DNA of 58,720 nucleotides, taken from NCBI RefSeq assembly GCF_002980525.1, contig NZ_PVBQ01000021.1:1-58720 (forward strand), read 5' to 3'. The stretch's first letter is position 1, and every line of letters starts with the position of its first letter. Made by a program: the position numbers and the translations under genes. Shown in pieces: positions 1 through 8,022 of this stretch. The notes under the pieces were generated by a model that had not been told where the DNA came from, did no database searches, and saw nothing but the letters and a program-made list of their open reading frames with translations. The DNA is from Sphingobacterium haloxyli. GTDB taxonomy: Bacteria; Bacteroidota; Bacteroidia; Sphingobacteriales; Sphingobacteriaceae.

Positions 1-104
1 TGCCTATATCGGCGGTGTCTACCTCTTCCCATTCCGAACAGAGCAGTCAAGCCCGCCAGAGCCGATGGTACTGCCGTAAAAGGTGGGAGAGTAGGTCGGT
101 GCCG
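1..104 (+). rRNA. rrf: 5S ribosomal RNA, 3' part (5' end outside window)
   Basis: The first ~104 bases match the 5S rRNA pattern: the CCGAACAG loop segment near 36-43, the AGCCGATGGTACTGCC block at 60-75, and the closing GGGAGAGTAGGTCGGTGCC. Only a few 5' bases are missing. A strong hairpin terminator follows at 115-144. By the usual order 16S-23S-5S, the rest of an rrn operon should lie to the left. The exact 3' end is uncertain by a base or two. Confidence 0.93.
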
Positions 105-114
105 ATTTTTATAC

Positions 115-150
115 AAAGCCCCTTCAGTAATCTGGAGGGGCTTTCTTGTT
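115..150 (+). terminator. Rho-independent terminator of the rRNA operon
   Basis: A 12-bp hairpin pairs AAAGCCCCTTCA (115-126) with TGGAGGGGCTTT (133-144), with one G-T pair, followed by a T-rich tail. It sits about 10 bases after the 5S rRNA. Confidence 0.85.
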
Positions 151-436
151 TATAATATTTAATGCCTAACTTCCAAGAATCATATTTATATTATAATTAG
201 CGATAAGAATCTGGCCTGTGTTAGCCTTCCTATTGAAAAGCGAAATGTCTCAGCGTATATAATCCCTTTATAGCATATGAGTTCGATGTGACAGAATACT
301 TCCAAGAAGATCGTTTAATATGGCTTTTGATTGAGTGAAGAATCGACCTTGTCGTTATGGTGAAAAAGACGACCTGATTTCTCAGGAATGTGAAGAGGGC
401 TTCACTATGAAATGTATAGCAGCGAGGCGATGACTT
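151..436. other. Intergenic region without a recognisable gene
   Basis: Between the rRNA terminator and the sucD terminator I see no open frame with family resemblance, no tRNA and no clear promoter. All frames are broken by stops at short intervals. Confidence 0.6.
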
Positions 437-473
437 AAAAAAAGGGCTTGCGTTTTATTTACGCAAGCCCTTT
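437..473 (-). terminator. Terminator downstream of sucD
   Basis: A perfect 13-bp stem pairs AAAGGGCTTGCGT (441-453) with its complement at 461-473 around a T/A-rich loop. Read on the minus strand, the stem is followed by a T run (complement of 437-443). It lies 28 bases past the sucD stop. Confidence 0.85.
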
Positions 474-500
474 CTATCTATTTTGGATGAATTTTTAGCA

Positions 501-1373
501 TTATTTTGTTAGCTCTTCCGCGATAGCTACGCCGATTTCTGCGGGAGATTCTACAACACGTATACCGCATTCACGCATAATTTTCATCTTCGCAGCAGCA
601 GTATCATCTGCTCCGCCAACAATTGCACCAGCGTGTCCCATGCGGCGTCCCGGAGGCGCTGTTTGTCCAGCAATAAAACCGACCACTGGTTTGGTACCAT
701 GTTCTTTAATCCAACGTGCTGCTTCTGCTTCCATACCGCCGCCAATTTCTCCGATCATGATGATACCCTCTGTTTCAGGGTCGTTCATTAGCAATTCTAC
801 AGCTTCTTTTGTTGTTGTGCCGATGATCGGGTCTCCACCGATACCAATTGCCGTTGTGATACCTAAACCTGCTTTTACCGTTTGGTCAACCGCTTCGTAA
901 GTTAATGTTCCCGATTTGGAAACTACTCCAACTTTTCCTTTTTTGAAGATAAAACCAGGCATAATGCCAATTTTAGCTTCTTCCGCAGTGATGATACCCG
1001 GGCAATTTGGTCCGATCAATCTAGATTTTTTATCGCTTAAGTATGATTTTACTTGAATCATATCTTTCGTAGGGATACCCTCTGTGATACAAACAATAAC
1101 TTCAATACCTGCTTGAGCTGCTTCCATAATCGCGTCAGCGGCAAATGCAGGGGGAACAAAAATGATGGAAACGTTAGCACCCGTTGTTTCTACTGCATCT
1201 TGTACCGTATTGAACACCGGACGATCCAAATGAGATTGCCCTCCTTTGCCGGGAGTAACGCCCCCAACTACGTTTGTCCCGTACTCAATCATTTGAGATG
1301 CGTGATAAGTACCTTCATTTCCGGTAAAGCCTTGTACAATTACCTTTGAATCTTTATTTACTAATACACTCAT
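501..1373 (-). CDS. sucD: Succinate-CoA ligase (ADP-forming) subunit alpha
   Basis: This is the alpha subunit of succinyl-CoA synthetase, the TCA-cycle enzyme that couples succinyl-CoA cleavage to NTP formation. From the chosen start (MSVLVNKDSK) it is 290 residues, the normal length. The CoA-binding Rossmann motif GFTGNEG is at about 15-21, VTPGKGG at 39-45, GPNCPGII at 121-128, and the phosphohistidine lies in GHAGAIVGG (H247). An in-frame ATG exists 11 codons upstream, but it adds non-family residues. The beta subunit gene sucC is not adjacent, so the two subunits are encoded apart. The gene has its own terminator. A minus-strand TAGATTTG at 1395-1402 could be the -7 element, but no good -33 is visible. 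Confidence 0.96.
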   Translation of the reverse strand: MSVLVNKDSKVIVQGFTGNEGTYHASQMIEYGTNVVGGVTPGKGGQSHLDRPVFNTVQDAVETTGANVSIIFVPPAFAADAIMEAAQAGIEVIVCITEGIPTKDMIQVKSYLSDKKSRLIGPNCPGIITAEEAKIGIMPGFIFKKGKVGVVSKSGTLTYEAVDQTVKAGLGITTAIGIGGDPIIGTTTKEAVELLMNDPETEGIIMIGEIGGGMEAEAARWIKEHGTKPVVGFIAGQTAPPGRRMGHAGAIVGGADDTAAAKMKIMRECGIRVVESPAEIGVAIAEELTK

Positions 1374-1483
1374 TTTTTCTGTTTTTTTGCAAAGCAAATC
1401 TACCATTTTGCAATGACTTCTAAAAATTTAAGCTTATGCTATTCGTCTTTTTTTTGTGTTCATTTTCCCAGCACCTTCTAGTA

Positions 1484-2017
1484 TCACAAAAACTTAAATT
1501 TTTGCGCAAATTGCCATAGCACAATTCCGATAGTAACCGATACGTTTAGCGAGTGTTTAGTGCCAAATTGAGGGATCTCAATACATCCGTCGATGGCTGG
1601 CATGACCTCGTCAGAGACGCCGTGTACCTCGTTGCCGAATATCAACGCGTATTTTTTTTGTGGATTTGTTTCAAAGCTTTGTAATGGAATGCTCCCAGAA
1701 GCTTGTTCTACCGCAAGGAGCGTATAGCCCTCTTTTTTCAATTGTCCAATAGCAGTTTTCGTATCTGGATAGTATTCCCAATCAACGGACTGTGTTGCAC
1801 CTAGCGCTGTCTTCTCGATTTCCCGGTGTGGAGGCGTACCCGTGATACCAGATAAAATGATGCGCTCAACCGCAAATCCATCCGCGGTGCGGAAGGTTGA
1901 TCCGACATTATGCATGCTGCGTACATTGTCCAATACGACGACGATCGGAATTTTTTCTTTATTTTTGAAAGAATCGATGTCATCCCGATTTAACTCTTCC
2001 ATTGATAGTTTTCGCAT
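1484..2017 (-). CDS. SpoU-family (TrmH-type) RNA 2'-O-methyltransferase
   Basis: A SPOUT-fold methyltransferase that transfers methyl from SAM to a ribose 2'-OH of tRNA or rRNA. Starting at MRKLSMEELN it has 177 residues. The three SpoU motifs are present: motif 1 LDNVRSMHNVGSTFRTADGF at ~29-48, with the conserved N and R; motif 2 IFGNEVHGVSDEV at ~126-138; and motif 3 IPQFGTKHSLNVSVTIGIVL at ~148-167. These form the knotted SAM site. It lacks the N-terminal substrate-binding domain of RlmB, so it is a minimal enzyme resembling TrmH/TrmL-like proteins; the substrate is not evident. A start at 2002 (MEELNRDD) is also possible. It is divergent from rpsT, which starts 138 bases away. Confidence 0.85.
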   Translation of the reverse strand: MRKLSMEELNRDDIDSFKNKEKIPIVVVLDNVRSMHNVGSTFRTADGFAVERIILSGITGTPPHREIEKTALGATQSVDWEYYPDTKTAIGQLKKEGYTLLAVEQASGSIPLQSFETNPQKKYALIFGNEVHGVSDEVMPAIDGCIEIPQFGTKHSLNVSVTIGIVLWQFAQKFKFL

Positions 2018-2077
2018 GAGCGAAATTAAAAAGGAAAGATTAAAAAAAGAACAATAGCATAATATTTTCGAATACAT

Positions 2078-2108
2078 TTTGAATATTGGAAACGATATGT
2101 TATTTTTG
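2078..2108 (+). promoter_or_regulatory. Bacteroidota-type promoter of rpsT
   Basis: TTTG at 2078-2081 and TATTTTTG at 2101-2108 are 19 bases apart, an exact fit to TTTG-N19-TAnnTTTG. Transcription would begin near 2115, giving a ~40-base leader before the rpsT ATG. Confidence 0.7.
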
Positions 2109-2154
2109 CATTCCGAAATTGGTATAAGAAAGAAAATAAAATTAGCTAAGAGAA

Positions 2155-2409
2155 ATGGCAAATCATAAATCAGCGCTTAAAAGAATTAGAGCAAACGCGG
2201 CAAAACGCTTAAGAAACCGTTACCAAGCAAAAACTACTCGTAACGCAATAAAAAAATTACGTAATACAACAGATGCTGAAGAAGCTAAAACGTTGTTACC
2301 GAGAGTTGTGTCTATGCTTGATCGTTTGGCTAAGAAAAACGTTATCCATAAGAATAAGGCTTCTAATAACAAATCCAAGTTAACTAAGTTGGTTAACAAA
2401 TTAGGTTAA
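2155..2409 (+). CDS. rpsT: 30S ribosomal protein S20
   Basis: Small basic ribosomal protein that binds the 5' domain of 16S rRNA during 30S assembly. It has 84 residues and begins MANHKSALKRIRANAAKRLR, the classic S20 N-terminus, with Lys/Arg-rich helices throughout. It is monocistronic: a good promoter lies ~50 bases upstream and a terminator directly follows. No Shine-Dalgarno is visible. Confidence 0.97.
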   Translation: MANHKSALKRIRANAAKRLRNRYQAKTTRNAIKKLRNTTDAEEAKTLLPRVVSMLDRLAKKNVIHKNKASNNKSKLTKLVNKLG

Positions 2410-2433
2410 TTTGTAAGCTATTCGTTAAGAATA

Positions 2434-2470
2434 AAAAGGGATGTATTAATTTACATCCCTTTTGTTGTTG
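2434..2470 (+). terminator. rpsT terminator
   Basis: A 12-bp perfect stem, AAAAGGGATGTA (2434-2445) with TACATCCCTTTT (2452-2463), and a T-rich tail. It may also serve the convergent gene ending at 2491. Confidence 0.85.
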
Positions 2471-2490
2471 GCTTTCGTAATAGAATTTCG

Positions 2491-3348
2491 CTATAGGAGC
2501 TTTTGAACAATGTCGTTGAGTTTAGTCTGGTTATTCTTATAAGGAGATAAATCGTATAATTCTACTTTTGTGAAATCGATTGGGTGACTTTCGCTTTGCA
2601 AGTAAATAAATCCTTGGTTTAAAAGTTTGCCTTCCGGTTTCTGGGCGGGATCATAATTTTCTACGTTTCCTCCTCCGATTTGTGGTTTATTGTATTCTAG
2701 CACTACTTCTCCTTCCAGTATGTGTTGGATAAGCGAGTCGCCTAATACTAAGAAATCAGCCGTTACCCATTCATCTCCATGATACGTTTTTGAAGTTGAA
2801 CTGAGGCAGTGTGGTGTGTATAGCGAATCGAGAATCATTACATTCGTTCCCGGTGTGCAGAGGTTTGATGTTGTGCGTTCGTCGCTCCCATTTCCACCCA
2901 GAAGTTGCCCTTCAATGGATATGGGGAAATCCTGGTCTTTTAACATTGTGCTTGGATCCTGCCCATGAAGCATGGCTCCACTGTTGCGAAAAGCCCAGCC
3001 CTCACCTCCTTTAACCTGTTGATCAACGAAACGATATTCGATCCGGAGCAAGTAATAGCTATAGGGTGTGTTATACGCTAAGTGGCCGTATTGCTTATTG
3101 AATTCGTCGTAACTATCATAACGTACTTTCAACAAACCGTCTTCTACACGAAATGTGTTAGCATAGTTCTCGCCTACTTCATGTAGTCTGATTTTTGGCG
3201 TCCAATCGTTGATGTCGCTCCCATTGAAGAGCTGGATTGGTTGAGGTGTTCCATCGTCCGATGCTGCCGTTTTACTTTCGGCCGAAGAACAGGCAACTAA
3301 AATGGCTCCAGTTGCTAATACTGACAGAAGATTGAGTTTGATGTTCAT
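2491..3348 (-). CDS. DUF1080 lipoprotein (3-keto-disaccharide hydrolase-like)
   Basis: A predicted lipoprotein of 285 residues: a hydrophobic N-terminus followed by a lipobox ending LVAC (Cys20), then one DUF1080 (PF06439) jelly-roll domain over most of the rest, starting at the typical LFNGSDINDW (~38-47). Members of this family have been linked to hydrolysis of 3-keto-glycosides in gut Bacteroides. Whether this one is catalytic cannot be told from sequence. The gene lies 16 bases downstream of the AraC regulator on the same strand, so the two are probably co-transcribed. There are no sugar oxidoreductases nearby to complete a 3-keto pathway. Confidence 0.82.
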   Translation of the reverse strand: MNIKLNLLSVLATGAILVACSSAESKTAASDDGTPQPIQLFNGSDINDWTPKIRLHEVGENYANTFRVEDGLLKVRYDSYDEFNKQYGHLAYNTPYSYYLLRIEYRFVDQQVKGGEGWAFRNSGAMLHGQDPSTMLKDQDFPISIEGQLLGGNGSDERTTSNLCTPGTNVMILDSLYTPHCLSSTSKTYHGDEWVTADFLVLGDSLIQHILEGEVVLEYNKPQIGGGNVENYDPAQKPEGKLLNQGFIYLQSESHPIDFTKVELYDLSPYKNNQTKLNDIVQKLL

Positions 3349-3364
3349 GCGTTTGGTTTAAGGA

Positions 3365-4180
3365 TTATAATAATAAATTTTTATTTTTGACATATTCACT
3401 GGGTCTTACCCCGATAACTTTGTTAAACGTATTGCTGAAGGTTGGCAAGCTGCTATAACCAACTTGCGTGGCTACCTCATTCACGCTCGCCTTTTCGTCC
3501 AAAAGCAGTTTTAATGCGGTGAGCATGCGAAGGATGGTGTAATATTGGATAAAGCTCATGTTTAATTCCCGTTGAAAAAGACGGGCTAATGTTCGTTCGC
3601 TAATCTCAAATTCGTTTGCTAGGTTTTTAAAGCTGATATTCTCTTCTATGCGTTGTTCCAAATAATTGACAATCGCTTTTAGTTTTTCATGTTTCGGATA
3701 GGGGAGTGCTAGAGGCAATTCGGTTTGCGAAATTTCGGGAAGGATTAACTTGAAAGCTTTCGCGATAGAGAATTTGGCGTCTTCACCAGGAAATATGTTC
3801 CCTGTCCAGCGATTGGTAAACATAATAAACTCGATCAAAAAATCATTGACAGGGTAGATGTTTACTTTGTCATAAAAATCAGTGTCGGTATCAAATTTGG
3901 GGAAATATAAGTTTCGCATCACGACCTCTGGACTGCTGGGATAAATGCTGTGTCTTATTCCACCGGGAATCCATATATAATGACGCGCGGGGAGAAAGTA
4001 AGATTTTTCGTCAGTTCTTAAAAAAACAATTCCTCCTTCGGTATAAAGAAACTGCCCTTTTATATGGCTGTGTTCCGAAATGAAGCTTTCCCCCATAAGT
4101 GCATGGTGGCAATAAATACTATCTTCGAAAGTGTCTACTTCCGTCATATAATATTTGTCTACATAAAGCGTTCTGTCCAT
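3365..4180 (-). CDS. AraC-family transcriptional regulator with cupin sensor domain
   Basis: A 271-residue DNA-binding regulator. The N-terminal half (~25-120) looks like an AraC-type cupin, with HSHIKGQFLYTEGG and WIPGGIRHSIYP, where the conserved His residues face a ligand or metal site. The C-terminal ~100 residues hold two helix-turn-helix units: the first around FKNLANEFEISERTLARLF and the second ending in GVRPSEYVK. It precedes the DUF1080 lipoprotein and is divergent from the CoA-transferase at 4298, so either could be a target. The 117-base gap to that gene should contain both promoters; I see no clear TAnnTTTG there. Confidence 0.87.
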   Translation of the reverse strand: MDRTLYVDKYYMTEVDTFEDSIYCHHALMGESFISEHSHIKGQFLYTEGGIVFLRTDEKSYFLPARHYIWIPGGIRHSIYPSSPEVVMRNLYFPKFDTDTDFYDKVNIYPVNDFLIEFIMFTNRWTGNIFPGEDAKFSIAKAFKLILPEISQTELPLALPYPKHEKLKAIVNYLEQRIEENISFKNLANEFEISERTLARLFQRELNMSFIQYYTILRMLTALKLLLDEKASVNEVATQVGYSSLPTFSNTFNKVIGVRPSEYVKNKNLLL

Positions 4181-4297
4181 TATTCTTTTAAGTAGGAGGC
4201 ATAAATTTCTCGTTTTTTAATGATATAACCAAAAAAGTAGAAGACATACACAAATTTGCTTATCTTACATCTTGTTGACGAATAACAATAGCTTAGT

Positions 4298-5788
4298 ATG
4301 AAAGAGGAAAGAATAAAATTCGAAAGGTTGAAAGATAAAGTAATCACCGTACAAGAAGCTGTCGATTTTTTTGAGAATGATATGGTGATTGGTGCCAGTG
4401 GATTTACGAAAGCAGGAGACAGTAAAGTTGTCTTGGAGGCCTTGGCAGAACGCGCGAAAAACGAAAATATAAAAATCACGCTAATGACCGGTGCCTCGTT
4501 AGGTCATGATACAGATGGAAAGCTTGCAGCAGCAGGAGCTTTAAAAAAGCGAATGCCGTTTCAGGTAGACCGTACGCTGCGAAATAAAATTAATGCAGGT
4601 GAAGTATTGTTTATCGACCAGCACCTTAGTGAGAGCGCAGAATTGCTACATAATAAGAACCTTCCGTCCGTTGATATCGCAATTATTGAAGTAGCTTATA
4701 TCGATCGGGATGGTGGCCTTGTGCCTACCACCTCCGTCGGAAATTCAGCTACATTTGCTGAACTTGCAGAAAAAGTCATTATTGAGATCAACACGGCTAT
4801 TCCAATGGAAATTTATGGTCTCCATGACATATATAAACCGGAGAACTATCCACATCGAAATGTAATACCTATTGTTGCGCCGTGGAATAAGATTGGACGC
4901 AAGACCATAGCTGTTAATCCGGATAAGATTGTTGGAATCGTTTTTACCGAGAAAAAAGACAGCCCGGCAGAAATCGCTGAGCCGGATGCGAAAACATCGG
5001 CCATAGCTACTCATATCTTAAATTTCTTTGAGAATGAGGTACAACTGGGCCACCTTAGCGACCGGCTTCTGCCGTTGCAAGCAGGTATTGGGAAAGTAGC
5101 CAACGCTGTACTGATGGGCTTCAAAAATAGTAATTTCTACGATTTAACCATGTTTTCTGAGGTATTGCAAGATAGCACATTCGACTTAATTGATAGTGGG
5201 AAGTTGTCATTTGCGTCGGCATCGTCTATTACGGTGTCTGAAGCCTGTTACGAACGGGTATTCGGCAATTTACAACGGTATCGGGATAAAATCGTACTTC
5301 GACCGCAAAACATTTCCAATACACCTGGTTTGATTCGCCGCCTAGGGGTTATTGCTATCAATACGGCAATTGAATTTGATATTTACGGAAACGTTAACTC
5401 TACACATATAGCAGGTTCAAAAATTATGAATGGTATCGGTGGTTCGGGTGATTTTGCCCGAAATGCATACCTCAGTATCTTTGTGACGCAAGCAGCTTCT
5501 AAAAATAATACGATTTCGCACGTGCTGCCTATGGTGTCGCATGTGGATCATACCGAACATGACGTTGATATCTTGGTTACGGATATTGGTCTGGCGGATT
5601 TGCGCGGACTTGCTCCGAGGGAACGCGCCCAAACAATTATCGATAATTGTGTGCACCCGGATTTTAGAGAAGAACTTCAATCCTATTTTGATAGGGCATG
5701 TGAAAGAGGGGGGCATACGCCTCACTTACTGGAAGAGGCTTTCAGCTGGCACTTACGGCTTACGGAAACCGGTACAATGAAAAAGTAG
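4298..5788 (+). CDS. Succinyl-CoA:acetate CoA-transferase / acetyl-CoA hydrolase family
   Basis: A 496-residue member of the AarC/Ach1/YgfH family, which moves CoA between succinyl-CoA and acetate (or propionate) through a glutamyl-CoA thioester. The family landmarks are GIGKVANAVLMGF (263-275), SEVLQDS (287-293, with E288 the expected catalytic Glu) and NGIGGSGDF (378-386). The length is normal. In acetate metabolism it would bypass or complement the SucCD step encoded at the left end of the window. It stands alone, ended by a strong hairpin at 5809. The specific acceptor cannot be told from sequence. Confidence 0.88.
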   Translation: MKEERIKFERLKDKVITVQEAVDFFENDMVIGASGFTKAGDSKVVLEALAERAKNENIKITLMTGASLGHDTDGKLAAAGALKKRMPFQVDRTLRNKINAGEVLFIDQHLSESAELLHNKNLPSVDIAIIEVAYIDRDGGLVPTTSVGNSATFAELAEKVIIEINTAIPMEIYGLHDIYKPENYPHRNVIPIVAPWNKIGRKTIAVNPDKIVGIVFTEKKDSPAEIAEPDAKTSAIATHILNFFENEVQLGHLSDRLLPLQAGIGKVANAVLMGFKNSNFYDLTMFSEVLQDSTFDLIDSGKLSFASASSITVSEACYERVFGNLQRYRDKIVLRPQNISNTPGLIRRLGVIAINTAIEFDIYGNVNSTHIAGSKIMNGIGGSGDFARNAYLSIFVTQAASKNNTISHVLPMVSHVDHTEHDVDILVTDIGLADLRGLAPRERAQTIIDNCVHPDFREELQSYFDRACERGGHTPHLLEEAFSWHLRLTETGTMKK

Positions 5789-5808
5789 GATGCTTTGTGC
5801 GCTAAAAC

Positions 5809-5845
5809 AAAAAGCACATCCCCGTTTGAGGATGTGCTTTTTCTA
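5809..5845. terminator. Bidirectional terminator between convergent genes
   Basis: A perfect 13-bp stem, AAAAAGCACATCC (5809-5821) with GGATGTGCTTTTT (5830-5842). A-rich and T-rich flanks on both sides suit termination of the CoA-transferase (+) and the outer-membrane protein (-). Confidence 0.87.
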
Positions 5846-5864
5846 CTACAACATATACTGCTTT

Positions 5865-6443
5865 TTATCTATTTCCAGGTAGATAAATCTGAAAGCCAAG
5901 GCTTACACCCAATCCGCTTTGTCCTCCGCCGGAATTGATATTAGCTTTGTTGTAATTGTATCCCACCGTCGTTTCTAAAGCCACCGTTTGTGTAATAAAG
6001 TGAGCATAGCCGCCAGCTACACCGAGTTCTAGCGATACATCATCCCCCCTTGAGCTACCGGCAATACCTACGTTTCCATGACCAAAGAAACGGCCGCTTG
6101 CACTAGCTCCTCCAGGAAAGTAATAACGTACAAAAGGTGCTACACCGTAAGTCCACTCGTTGTCCCCATCCTTAACTGAAGCAAAGCCTAGACTGGCCTG
6201 TGCACCGATAGCGACGCCATCCGAAACAAAATAACCAGCACGCGGCCTTAATCCTATATTAAAGGATTCTGCTTCAAAATTGTAACCTAAGCCGGCTAAT
6301 TCGCCACCGACCATCCAGTTACCTTGTCTGATAGGCTCTAGACCCACGTTGGCTGATGTCTGTGGTGTGGTCTCTACACGTTGTGCTTGTGCGCTAATTG
6401 CGAAACCTCCTAGTAAGAGGCATAGAAATGTAAACTTCTTCAT
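5865..6443 (-). CDS. Outer-membrane beta-barrel protein, function unknown
   Basis: A 192-residue protein with a clear Sec signal peptide (MKKFTFLCLLLGGFAISAQA, cleavage near residue 20). The body is Gly- and aromatic-rich, with alternating short beta strands (GQASLGFASV, FVRYYFPGG, VALETTVGYNYNK, VSLGFQIYLP) and a C-terminal strand typical of small porin-like barrels of the OmpW/OmpA-barrel type. No enzymatic motif is visible. It is monocistronic on the minus strand, with an AT-rich 126-base leader. Confidence 0.72.
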   Translation of the reverse strand: MKKFTFLCLLLGGFAISAQAQRVETTPQTSANVGLEPIRQGNWMVGGELAGLGYNFEAESFNIGLRPRAGYFVSDGVAIGAQASLGFASVKDGDNEWTYGVAPFVRYYFPGGASASGRFFGHGNVGIAGSSRGDDVSLELGVAGGYAHFITQTVALETTVGYNYNKANINSGGGQSGLGVSLGFQIYLPGNR

Positions 6444-6569
6444 ATTATGATCTATTACGTTAAAATTATTCTAATCTGATTTAATAACGTTCTATGATGA
6501 TAATTGTTTGAAGTAATTTAATAAACAATGCAATAATTTAAAGTAGTAGTCACGTCCTCTATGAAGACG

Positions 6570-7517
6570 TTAATTGACAAATGGAGAGGACAGACCACGT
6601 TGTTTACCGTAATAGTCCAATGTTTTCGCTGCTTGAAATGGTCGGTCTGTACTCAATATATCAGCACCGTTTTCAATATATTCCGCGTAAACCTGTTCGC
6701 CTCTCTCTTGCGCTTGGCGATCCAAGTTTCCGATGGTGCCCAGAATGCATAGGATACCGTGCTGATGCAATAGATCGGTGAGGTTTTTGTCAGCCTGCGA
6801 TGTGCCGATAAAAGCAACAAGTCTCGTATCCGGAATATCCATGTCATTTAAGCGTATCAAGTCTTCTATATTTTTGATAGAAGCCGAAATCATTAAATCT
6901 GGTGCGAGGTTATGCACTACTGCCGCTTGATTGGCACTGTAGGTAATGATTACGACATATGCTTCGGACTTTGTTTTTCTGATGGCATCTACCACGAGTT
7001 GATAAGGTACATTTCTTTTTACATCCAACGTGAAAATAACCTGTCCTATGCCCCATCGTAATGTTTCTTCCAATGTTGGAATACGATAGTTAGTTACCGT
7101 TCCTGCAGGATCTTTTAAGTGTAATTCTTTCAATTCAGCTAAAGTGTATCGACTTACTTTCCCCCCTCCCGTTGTGGTGCGGTCTAATGTTTCATCGTGC
7201 ATTAAAACGAGAACAGAATCTTTTGTGAGCGCTATGTCACACTCGATAATGGCAGGCATTTTCGAGGCCACTCGTTGGAAGGTCTCGATAGCGTTCTCGG
7301 GATAGTCGATATCCGGTCCGCCCCGGTGTGCACTGATTAAAGGAACCCTGTTTTCCGAATAGGTGAGAAAACGATACAAATCCTCTATTCCTTTAAAATT
7401 AAATACCTGCCGCGTGTTGCCGGTTCCAAGCGTATTTGTTTCAGTATTGCTTCTGAAGCAGCTGCCGAAAAACAATAGCAATACGAGGGGTAAACAACAG
7501 TTAATTGCTTTTTGCAT
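6570..7517 (-). CDS. Glycerophosphodiester phosphodiesterase family lipoprotein
   Basis: A GDPD-family TIM-barrel enzyme of 315 residues that hydrolyses glycerophosphodiesters to an alcohol and glycerol-3-phosphate. The signal ends in a lipobox (FFGSC, Cys20), so it is likely membrane-anchored. Catalytic and metal residues of the family are visible: HRG (H64-R65), PENAIETF with E75, ECD (E92-D94) and MHDETLDRTT (H107). It overlaps the end of the shikimate kinase gene by 17 bases, so it is the last gene of that operon and probably translationally coupled. Confidence 0.9.
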   Translation of the reverse strand: MQKAINCCLPLVLLLFFGSCFRSNTETNTLGTGNTRQVFNFKGIEDLYRFLTYSENRVPLISAHRGGPDIDYPENAIETFQRVASKMPAIIECDIALTKDSVLVLMHDETLDRTTTGGGKVSRYTLAELKELHLKDPAGTVTNYRIPTLEETLRWGIGQVIFTLDVKRNVPYQLVVDAIRKTKSEAYVVIITYSANQAAVVHNLAPDLMISASIKNIEDLIRLNDMDIPDTRLVAFIGTSQADKNLTDLLHQHGILCILGTIGNLDRQAQERGEQVYAEYIENGADILSTDRPFQAAKTLDYYGKQRGLSSPFVN

Positions 7518-8022
7518 AGGTCTTAATGGATTGGGATATAGTATCTAAAGAAGAGTTTAATTGATCGATACGGATATGTGCCTGGCTGTAAAAAGGCTCT
7601 CTTTCGTTCAGTTTTTCTTCAATGAATTGTAAAAGAGCTTCATCACGTAACCCACGGAGAGCGGGACGGGAAGCGATATTTGATTGTTGTAGCCGATTAT
7701 ACAGTGCTTTGGGTGTGAGAAATAGATAAATAGAGATACCATTTTCCAGAATCCACTGCATGTTGTCAAAAAAACACGGACTACCACCACCAGTTGAAAT
7801 AACCGCCGGTTTTCCACCTTGTTCTTTGAGTATCTGACTTTCTAGTTCGCGAAACTTCAGTTCGCCATGTTGTATAAAGTATTCGGGTATCGACATGCCA
7901 GCACGCTCTACAATCAAGTGATCTAAATCAATAAACTTTAAGTGTAGATGGCTGGCCAACTTCTTGCCTAAGGTAGTCTTCCCACTACCCATAAAGCCAA
8001 TTATAAAAATGGGTTTATCCAT
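7501..8022 (-). CDS. aroK: Shikimate kinase
   Basis: Phosphorylates shikimate at the 3-OH in the chorismate pathway. It has 173 residues from MDKPIFIIGF. The P-loop GFMGSGKTT is at 9-17, the shikimate-binding Asp is in DLDHLIVERAG (D34), R58 is in FRELE, the GGG motif is at 78-80, and the lid Arg lies in SRPALRG. The start codon overlaps the upstream stop as TAATG on the minus strand, so it is translationally coupled to the DoxX-family gene. Its stop lies inside the next gene. The pairing with DUF1599 and BT_3928-like genes is a conserved Bacteroidota arrangement, to my knowledge. Confidence 0.93.
   Translation of the reverse strand: MDKPIFIIGFMGSGKTTLGKKLASHLHLKFIDLDHLIVERAGMSIPEYFIQHGELKFRELESQILKEQGGKPAVISTGGGSPCFFDNMQWILENGISIYLFLTPKALYNRLQQSNIASRPALRGLRDEALLQFIEEKLNEREPFYSQAHIRIDQLNSSLDTISQSIKTYAKSN

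Noticed and set aside
151..436. Degraded gene or small RNA between 5S rRNA and sucD
   Set aside because: No frame carries recognisable protein similarity, and no promoter-plus-terminator pair defines an RNA gene.
640..900. Plus-strand open frame opposite sucD
   Set aside because: It is an antisense shadow of a strongly conserved gene, with no family resemblance or promoter. The many similar frames opposite tig, tex, susC, tamB and gldM were dropped for the same reason.
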